Shown: one piece after another, positions 40,780-46,863 of the stretch
Layout: every line of letters starts with the position of its first letter
How positions within the stretch are numbered: the first letter of the stretch is position 1
NCBI GenBank assembly: GCA_009924455.1
Contig: RFRO01000002.1
Span: forward strand, 1-46,863
Length of the DNA stretch: 46,863 bases
Source: Betaproteobacteria bacterium
Lineage (GTDB): Bacteria > Pseudomonadota > Gammaproteobacteria > Burkholderiales > Burkholderiaceae_C
Direction of reading: 5' to 3'
Translations under genes and position numbers: made by a program
Notes under the pieces: generated by a model
Databases searched by the model: none
The model's input: only the letters and a program-made list of their open reading frames with translations
Told to the model about the DNA's origin: nothing

Positions 40780-43173
40780 ATGTCAAACCTGTTTAAGGAG
40801 ACCGATTGGGTCGTGCCTTTTGAGCACCTGCGGATGTCGGATGTGGAGGCTGTGGGGGGCAAAAATGCCAGCCTGGGAGAAATGATCTCCCAGTTGCCGC
40901 AAGACGTGAAAGTTCCGGGGGGCTTTGCCACCACCGCGCATGCGTACCGCGAATTTCTGCGCTACGGCGGTTTGGACCAGAAAATCAGCGCCGAGTTGGC
41001 GCAGTGGGATGGCGAGGATGTGCGCGCCTTGGCGCAAATCGGCGCGCGCATCCGCGCGCTGGTCGAGGCGCAACCGCTGCCCCCCGCGTTTGAGCAAGCG
41101 GTGCGAGCGGCTTTTGCCACCCTGTCGGGTGGCGACACGCAGGCCTCCTTCGCGGTGCGCTCTTCGGCAACGGCGGAAGATTTGCCCGACGCCTCGTTTG
41201 CCGGGCAACAGGAAACCTTCTTGAATGTGACCGGTATCGATGCGGTGCTGCACAAAATGCGCGAGGTGTTTGCCTCGTTGTACAACGACCGCGCCATCAG
41301 CTACCGGGTGCACAATGGCTTTGCCCATGACGTCGTGGCGCTCAGCGCCGGCGTGCAACGCATGGTGCGCTCCGACAAGGGCGCTGCCGGCGTGATGTTC
41401 ACCTTGGACACAGAGTCGGGATTTGAGGATGTGGTCTTCATCACCTCCAGCTATGGTTTGGGCGAGATGGTGGTGCAAGGTGCGGTGAACCCGGACGAGT
41501 TCTATGTGCATAAGCCCACCTTGCGTGCCGGTTTCCCGGCCGTCATCCGCCGCAATCTGGGCTCGAAACTGCTGCAGATGGAGTTCGCCGACCCGGCTGA
41601 CAAGGCGGCCAACGGTAAGTTGGTCACAACCAGCGACGTGCCGGCCGAAATGCGTAACCGCTATTCGCTGACTGATGCGGACGTCCTGGAGCTGGCACGC
41701 TACGCTTTGGTCATTGAAGCGCATTACGGGCGCCCCATGGATATCGAGTGGGGCAAGGACGGCGTGGACGGCGGTTTGTACATCCTGCAGGCCCGCCCGG
41801 AGACCGTGAAAAGCCAGGCCGGTAATGCCCCCGAATTGCGCTACGCGCTCAAAGGCCGTGGCGCGGTCAGGGCGCAGGGCAGGGCGATCGGGCAAAAGAT
41901 CGGAACCGGCGCGGTACGTGTGGTCCACAGCCTGGAAGACATGGACCAGGTGCAAGCCGGCGATGTGCTGGTCACTGACATGACAGACCCCAACTGGGAG
42001 CCGGTCATGAAGCGCGCCGCTGCCATCGTGACCAACCGGGGTGGTCGCACCTGCCACGCGGCCATCATCGCCCGTGAATTGGGCATCCCAGCGGTCGTCG
42101 GTTGCGGTGACGCCACAGAGCATTTGCGCACCGGCATGCTGGTGACCGTGAGTTGCGCGGAAGGCGATACCGGGTTTATTTACGACGGCCTGCTCGAAAC
42201 CGAGGTCAGTGAGGTCGAGCGTGGCGCGATGCCCGAGATCGCGCTCAAGATCATGATGAATGTGGGCAACCCGCAGCTGGCGTTTGATTTTTGCCAGTTG
42301 CCCAACGCCGGTGTCGGCTTGGCGCGTCTGGAATTCATCATCAACAACAACATTGGCGTCCACCCGAAAGCCATCCTTGACTATCCCAATGTCGCCCCCG
42401 ATTTGAAAAATGCGGTGGAGTCGGTCGCGCGCGGACATGCCTCACCCCGGGCTTTTTATGTCGACAAAGTTGCCGAGGGCGTTGCCACCATCGCCGCGGC
42501 TTTTTGGCCCAAACCTGTCATCGTGCGTCTGTCGGATTTCAAGAGTAACGAGTACCGCAAGCTGATCGGCGGCAGCCGTTACGAGCCCGAGGAAGAAAAC
42601 CCCATGCTCGGGTTTCGCGGCGCGGCACGCTACGTCAGCGCCGATTTCCGGGAGGCTTTTGCGATGGAGTGCGAGGCCATCAAGCGCGTGCGCAACACGA
42701 TGGGCCTGGATAACGTGCAGGTGATGGTGCCCTTTGTCCGCACCCTGGAGCAGGCACGCCGCGTCACCGAACTCATGGCCAGCCAGGGCTTGGAGCGCGG
42801 TAAAGACGGATTGCAGCTGGTCATGATGTGCGAGATACCGAGCAACGCGATCTTGGCTGAGGCGTTTTTGGAGTACTTTGACGGCTTTTCCATTGGCTCC
42901 AATGACCTGACGCAGCTCACCTTGGGGCTGGACCGCGACTCCGGCATGGAGTTGTTAGCGGCAGACTTTGACGAGCGCGACCCGGCCGTGCAGGCGCTGA
43001 TCCGGATGGCGATTGCTGCGTGCAAAAAACAAGGCAAATACATCGGCATTTGCGGCCAAGGCCCCAGCGACCACCCCGACTTTGCGCGTTGGCTGCAAGA
43101 CGAGGGCATTTCCTCGATCTCGCTCAACCCCGACAGCGTGATTGCGACCTGGAAACAGCTGGCTGGCCGCTAA
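40780..43173 (+). CDS. ppsA: Phosphoenolpyruvate synthase
   Basis: [81 protein letters not shown] at 40780. Confidence 0.96.
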   Translation: MSNLFKETDWVVPFEHLRMSDVEAVGGKNASLGEMISQLPQDVKVPGGFATTAHAYREFLRYGGLDQKISAELAQWDGEDVRALAQIGARIRALVEAQPLPPAFEQAVRAAFATLSGGDTQASFAVRSSATAEDLPDASFAGQQETFLNVTGIDAVLHKMREVFASLYNDRAISYRVHNGFAHDVVALSAGVQRMVRSDKGAAGVMFTLDTESGFEDVVFITSSYGLGEMVVQGAVNPDEFYVHKPTLRAGFPAVIRRNLGSKLLQMEFADPADKAANGKLVTTSDVPAEMRNRYSLTDADVLELARYALVIEAHYGRPMDIEWGKDGVDGGLYILQARPETVKSQAGNAPELRYALKGRGAVRAQGRAIGQKIGTGAVRVVHSLEDMDQVQAGDVLVTDMTDPNWEPVMKRAAAIVTNRGGRTCHAAIIARELGIPAVVGCGDATEHLRTGMLVTVSCAEGDTGFIYDGLLETEVSEVERGAMPEIALKIMMNVGNPQLAFDFCQLPNAGVGLARLEFIINNNIGVHPKAILDYPNVAPDLKNAVESVARGHASPRAFYVDKVAEGVATIAAAFWPKPVIVRLSDFKSNEYRKLIGGSRYEPEEENPMLGFRGAARYVSADFREAFAMECEAIKRVRNTMGLDNVQVMVPFVRTLEQARRVTELMASQGLERGKDGLQLVMMCEIPSNAILAEAFLEYFDGFSIGSNDLTQLTLGLDRDSGMELLAADFDERDPAVQALIRMAIAACKKQGKYIGICGQGPSDHPDFARWLQDEGISSISLNPDSVIATWKQLAGR

Positions 43174-43198
43174 CGGCTATACTTGTGGGCTTCGCCTT

Positions 43199-43226
43199 GT
43201 CACACCCCGCAGACGCTGGGGGTGAC
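43199..43226 (+). promoter_or_regulatory. Possible rpsF leader hairpin (candidate S6:S18 autoregulatory motif)
   Basis: GTCACaCCCC ... GGGGgTGAC stem-loop about 40 nt upstream of rpsF; no covariance check possible. Confidence 0.25.
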
Positions 43227-43263
43227 TTTATGTCCCGTTTGGGATTTTCCACAAGGAGTTTCA

Positions 43264-43629
43264 ATGCGTCATTATGAAATCATTCTCATGATCCATCCGG
43301 ATCAGAGCGAACAGGTTCCGGCCATGCTGGAGCGCTACAAAGGGATGATCACCGCCGGCGGTGGTCATATCCACCGGGTTGAAGATTGGGGCCGTCGCCA
43401 GATGGTCTACATGATCAACAAGCTGGCCAAATCCCACTACCTGTGCATCAACATTGAAGCCAGCCAGGCTGTGATGGCCGAGCTGGAGCACGCCTTCAAG
43501 TTCAACGACGCGGTGCTGCGCCACTTGACCGTATCTAAGAAGAAGGCCGAAACCGGCCCATCTTCGATGATGCGTTCGGTTGAGCGTGAAGAAGCGCGTC
43601 GCTCGCAGCCCTCGGACTTTCACGCTTAA
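43264..43629 (+). CDS. rpsF: 30S ribosomal protein S6
   Basis: [65 protein letters not shown]. Confidence 0.97.
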   Translation: MRHYEIILMIHPDQSEQVPAMLERYKGMITAGGGHIHRVEDWGRRQMVYMINKLAKSHYLCINIEASQAVMAELEHAFKFNDAVLRHLTVSKKKAETGPSSMMRSVEREEARRSQPSDFHA

Positions 43630-43655
43630 AGGACGGCCGTACACGCTGTTCGGCG

Positions 43656-43943
43656 ATGAACCAGGTCCTGCTGACCGGTATGTTGGTAGAGCGTGACGCA
43701 ATGCGTTACACCCCGGCGGGCCTTCCAGCACTTGGTTTTCGTTTGGAGCACAGCTCCGTCGTGCACGATGTGCATGCGCAACGCAAAGTCGATATGAGCG
43801 TCAAGTCCATGGCCTTCGGAGCGGTTGCCGAGCGTTTAGCGGTACAGCCTTTGGGCAGCAGTTGGAAGTTCAGTGGTTTTTTGGCAAACGGGCGGCAATC
43901 CAAGTCGCTGGTTTTCCAGGTTCAGGAATTTGTTCAAGATTAG
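43656..43943 (+). CDS. priB: Primosomal replication protein N
   Basis: MNQVLLTGMLVERDAMRYTPAGLPALGFRLEHSS; between rpsF and rpsR. Confidence 0.93.
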   Translation: MNQVLLTGMLVERDAMRYTPAGLPALGFRLEHSSVVHDVHAQRKVDMSVKSMAFGAVAERLAVQPLGSSWKFSGFLANGRQSKSLVFQVQEFVQD

Positions 43944-43956
43944 TTGAGGAATTGAT

Positions 43957-44238
43957 ATGGCTACATTCAAAAAGTTCAACAAAGACAAGCGCCCCAAGCG
44001 CAATACCCAGTCTTTGCTTTTCAAGCGCAAGCGGTTTTGCCGCTTCACGGTCACCGGTGTGGAAGAGATTGACTACAAAGACATCGACACCTTGCGTGAC
44101 TTCATCGCGGAAAACGGAAAAATCATTCCCGCCCGCCTGACCGGCACCCGCGCGATTTTTCAGCGCCAGTTGAACACGGCCATCAAGCGCGCACGCTTCC
44201 TGGCTCTGTTGCCGTACAGCGACCAGCACAAAATCTGA
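43957..44238 (+). CDS. rpsR: 30S ribosomal protein S18
   Basis: [63 protein letters not shown]. Confidence 0.97.
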   Translation: MATFKKFNKDKRPKRNTQSLLFKRKRFCRFTVTGVEEIDYKDIDTLRDFIAENGKIIPARLTGTRAIFQRQLNTAIKRARFLALLPYSDQHKI

Positions 44239-44249
44239 GGAGCACCAGC

Positions 44250-44702
44250 ATGGAAATTATTCTTCTCGACAAAGTCGTCAATCTGGGCAACCTCGGTGAA
44301 ATCGTCAAGGTCAAAGACGGCTACGCCCGCAACTTTCTGATTCCCGCAGGCCGTGCACGCCGTGCCACGGAGACTGCGAAAGCGGAATTTGAAGCCCGCC
44401 GTAAAGAGCTCGAAGCTGCCGCTGCTGCCAAGCTGGCCGAAGCGTCCGCGCTGGGCGACAAACTGGCTGGATCGACCATCAAGCTGACTCAAAAGGCCGG
44501 CGTGGATGGACGCTTGTTCGGTTCGGTTACCAACTTTGATATTGCTGAAGAGCTGGGAAAAACCGGCTACAAAGTGCCCAAGGCTTCGGTGCGTATGCCC
44601 AACGGCCCGATCAAAACCGTAGGCGATACTACGGTCGCGGTGGCTTTGCACACAGATGTGGTGGTGGATATCACGGTTTCGGTGTACGGCGAAACGGCCT
44701 GA
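44250..44702 (+). CDS. rplI: 50S ribosomal protein L9
   Basis: [40 protein letters not shown]. Confidence 0.97.
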   Translation: MEIILLDKVVNLGNLGEIVKVKDGYARNFLIPAGRARRATETAKAEFEARRKELEAAAAAKLAEASALGDKLAGSTIKLTQKAGVDGRLFGSVTNFDIAEELGKTGYKVPKASVRMPNGPIKTVGDTTVAVALHTDVVVDITVSVYGETA

Positions 44703-44718
44703 TCGACACCCTGACAAG

Positions 44719-44749
44719 AAGCCGCTGGGTTCACGCCGAGCGGCTTTTT
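44719..44749 (+). terminator. Intrinsic terminator/attenuator between rplI and dnaB
   Basis: AAGCCGCT ... AGCGGCTT stem (44719-44726 / 44739-44746) followed by TTTC. Confidence 0.65.
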
Positions 44750-44762
44750 CTTTGGAGAATCT

Positions 44763-46163
44763 ATGGAAGTGGGAAGCAGCAACGACGCAACGCCGGACCG
44801 GCAAATTGCGCAGCTGCGCGTCCCGCCGCATTCGGTAGAGGGCGAGTCCAGCGTTCTGGGCGGGTTGCTGCTGGATAACCAGGCCTGGGATGCGGTGGCG
44901 GACATCCTCTCGGAAGACGATTTTTACCGCTACGAACACCGGCTGGTGTTCGGGGCCATTTTTGCCATCGTGAACGCCGGCCGCCCGGCCGACGTCATCA
45001 CGGTGTTCGAACATTTGCAGGGGCAAGGCAAGGCAGAAGAGGCCGGAGGACTGGCCTACCTCAACGCCTTGGCGCAGTACGTCCCGGGCGCAGCGAACAT
45101 CCGCCGTTACGCCGAAATTGTGCGCGACCGTTCCATTCTGCGCCAGCTGCTGACTGCCAGCGATCAGATCGCGACCAACGCCTTCAACCCCAAAGGCCGC
45201 GCGGTCTCCGACATCGTCGATGAATCGGAGCAAAAGATTTTCAGTATTGGTGAGCAGGGTCAGCGCCATAAGCAGGGATTCCAAGACATGGGGAGTCTGG
45301 TCGTCTCCCTGTTGGACCGGGTGCAGGATATGGCCGACAACCCGAACGATGTGACCGGCGTGCCAACGGGCTTTTATGACCTGGACCGGCTGACTTCGGG
45401 GCTTCAGGCGGGTGATTTGATTGTTCTCGCGGCGCGTCCCTCCATGGGGAAAACGGCATTCGCCATCAACATTGCCCAACACGTGGCCTTGAATGAGGGT
45501 TTGCCGGTAGCCGTTTTTTCCATGGAAATGGGCGCTGCGCAGCTGGCGGTGCGCGTGGTTGGTTCCATTGGCCGCATCGACCAAGGCCATTTGCGCACGG
45601 GAAAGCTCACGGACGATGAGTGGCCGCGCTTGACAGAGGCGATTGAGCGCCTGCGCACGATATCGCTGCACATTGATGAGAGTGCCGGACTGACCTCTGC
45701 ACAGCTGCGTGCCAACGCAAGGCGTTTGGCGCGCAAATGCGGCAAGCTGGGGCTGATCGTTGTCGACTACCTGCAGCTGATGAGTGGGTCCGATAACGAT
45801 GGCGAAAACCGTGCCACTGAACTGGGCGAAATTTCCCGGGGACTCAAAACCCTGGCCAAAGAGTTGCAATGTCCGGTGATTGCCCTGTCCCAGCTCAACC
45901 GCAGCGTGGAGTCCCGCCCGGACAAGCGACCCATGATGAGCGATTTGCGCGAGTCCGGCGCGATTGAGCAGGACGCCGACATCATCATGTTTATCTACCG
46001 CGACGAGTACTACACGAAAGAGGCCTGCAAGGAGCCTGGCGTGGCGGAAATCATCATCGCCAAACAGCGTAACGGCCCGACCGACACCGTCAAGCTGGCA
46101 TTCCTGCGCAACATCACCAAGTTTGAAAGCCTGGCCCACGGAGCCAGTCGCGGCGACTTTTAA
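44763..46163 (+). CDS. dnaB: Replicative DNA helicase DnaB
   Basis: LRVPPHSVEGESSVLGGLLLDN; Walker A AARPSMGKTAFAINIAQ; VVDYLQLMSG; LSQLNRSVESRPDKRPMMSDLRESGAIEQDADIIMFIYRDE. Confidence 0.97.
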   Translation: MEVGSSNDATPDRQIAQLRVPPHSVEGESSVLGGLLLDNQAWDAVADILSEDDFYRYEHRLVFGAIFAIVNAGRPADVITVFEHLQGQGKAEEAGGLAYLNALAQYVPGAANIRRYAEIVRDRSILRQLLTASDQIATNAFNPKGRAVSDIVDESEQKIFSIGEQGQRHKQGFQDMGSLVVSLLDRVQDMADNPNDVTGVPTGFYDLDRLTSGLQAGDLIVLAARPSMGKTAFAINIAQHVALNEGLPVAVFSMEMGAAQLAVRVVGSIGRIDQGHLRTGKLTDDEWPRLTEAIERLRTISLHIDESAGLTSAQLRANARRLARKCGKLGLIVVDYLQLMSGSDNDGENRATELGEISRGLKTLAKELQCPVIALSQLNRSVESRPDKRPMMSDLRESGAIEQDADIIMFIYRDEYYTKEACKEPGVAEIIIAKQRNGPTDTVKLAFLRNITKFESLAHGASRGDF

Positions 46164-46863
46164 AGTACTTCGCTGGCAAAGTCGGCCAGCCGCGAGCGTT
46201 CGCCCCTTGCCAGCGTGATGTGGCCGCCATGCGGCCAGCCTTTGAATTTATCCACTGCAAAGGTGAGGCCCGATGAGCCTTCAGTGAGGTAGGGGGTATC
46301 GATTTGGGCCAGGTTGCCCATGCACACGATTTTGGTGCCCGGCCCGGCGCGGGTCACCAGAGTCTTCATCTGTTTGGGCGTTAAGTTCTGTGCCTCGTCG
46401 ATGATCAGGTACTTGTTCAAAAATGTGCGCCCACGCATGAAGTTCATACTTTTGATTTTGATGCGGCTGCGCACCAGTTCATTGGTTGCAGCGCGCCCCC
46501 ATTCGCCGGCACTGTTTTCGGTTTTCGCCAGCACTTCCAGGTTGTCGTCCAGCGCGCCCATCCAAGGACCCATTTTTTCTTCTTCGGTTCCGGGCAGAAA
46601 GCCGATGTCCTCGCCCACGCTGACCGTGGCGCGCGTGACAATGATTTCGGTGTAGCGCCGGTCGTCCAGCACTTGCGTGAGCCCCGCTGCCAAAGCCATC
46701 AGCGTCTTGCCGGTACCGGCGGTGCCCGTCAGCGTGACGAAGTCGACCTCGGGGTCGGTTAGCAGGTTCATCGCGAAGTTTTGTTCGCGGTTGCGCGCGG
46801 TGACACCCCACACGGCGTTTTTCAAGTGGTTGAAGTCTTTCAGGGTGCGCAGTACCGCTGTCG
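46160..46863 (-). CDS. PhoH family ATPase (partial, 5' end beyond window)
   Basis: ARNREQNFAMNLLTDPEVDFVTLTGTAGTGKTLMALAAGL, FLPGTEEEKMGPWMGALDDN, YLIIDEAQNLTPKQMKTLVTRAGPGTKIVCMGN. Confidence 0.92.
   Translation of the reverse strand, partial: TAVLRTLKDFNHLKNAVWGVTARNREQNFAMNLLTDPEVDFVTLTGTAGTGKTLMALAAGLTQVLDDRRYTEIIVTRATVSVGEDIGFLPGTEEEKMGPWMGALDDNLEVLAKTENSAGEWGRAATNELVRSRIKIKSMNFMRGRTFLNKYLIIDEAQNLTPKQMKTLVTRAGPGTKIVCMGNLAQIDTPYLTEGSSGLTFAVDKFKGWPHGGHITLARGERSRLADFASEVL

Overview
This is a GC-rich chromosomal window that looks like a beta-proteobacterium (probably Burkholderiales/Comamonadaceae, judged from gene content and protein style only). It is mostly ordinary genes. From left to right it carries: the 3' end of a glutamine-synthetase-like gene; a polyamine module (SpuC-type aminotransferase that is internally deleted and frameshifted, PotF/G/H/I-type ABC transporter, porin-like protein, type III glutamine synthetase); purL; a two-partner secretion pair on the minus strand (TpsB transporter and TpsA exoprotein with ESPR, TPS, GLUG and MBG regions); a minus-strand selO-msrB-yciB-bolA-ppiC run; a plus-strand catabolic cluster (acyl-CoA ligase, LivHMGF without a substrate-binding protein, FadB-like, thiolase, two SDRs); surE-pcm-nlpD-rlmD with no rpoS; a BI-1 family gene; a divergent ppsR/ppsA pair; rpsF-priB-rpsR-rplI-dnaB; and a partial phoH. 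I saw no CRISPR array, IS element, tRNA or rRNA. The most unusual signal is that tpsB and tpsA sit behind what look like paralogous promoter/leader segments. Both have a matching 16-bp TCCCCC-N-GGGGA palindrome at near-equal distance, a co-linear AAAAAT and GTGACG, and 28/32 identity over the ESPR-coding start. In tpsB the ESPR is out of frame and the aligned start codon is CTG. The second strongest is the aminotransferase, whose deletion removes the expected PLP-lysine segment.
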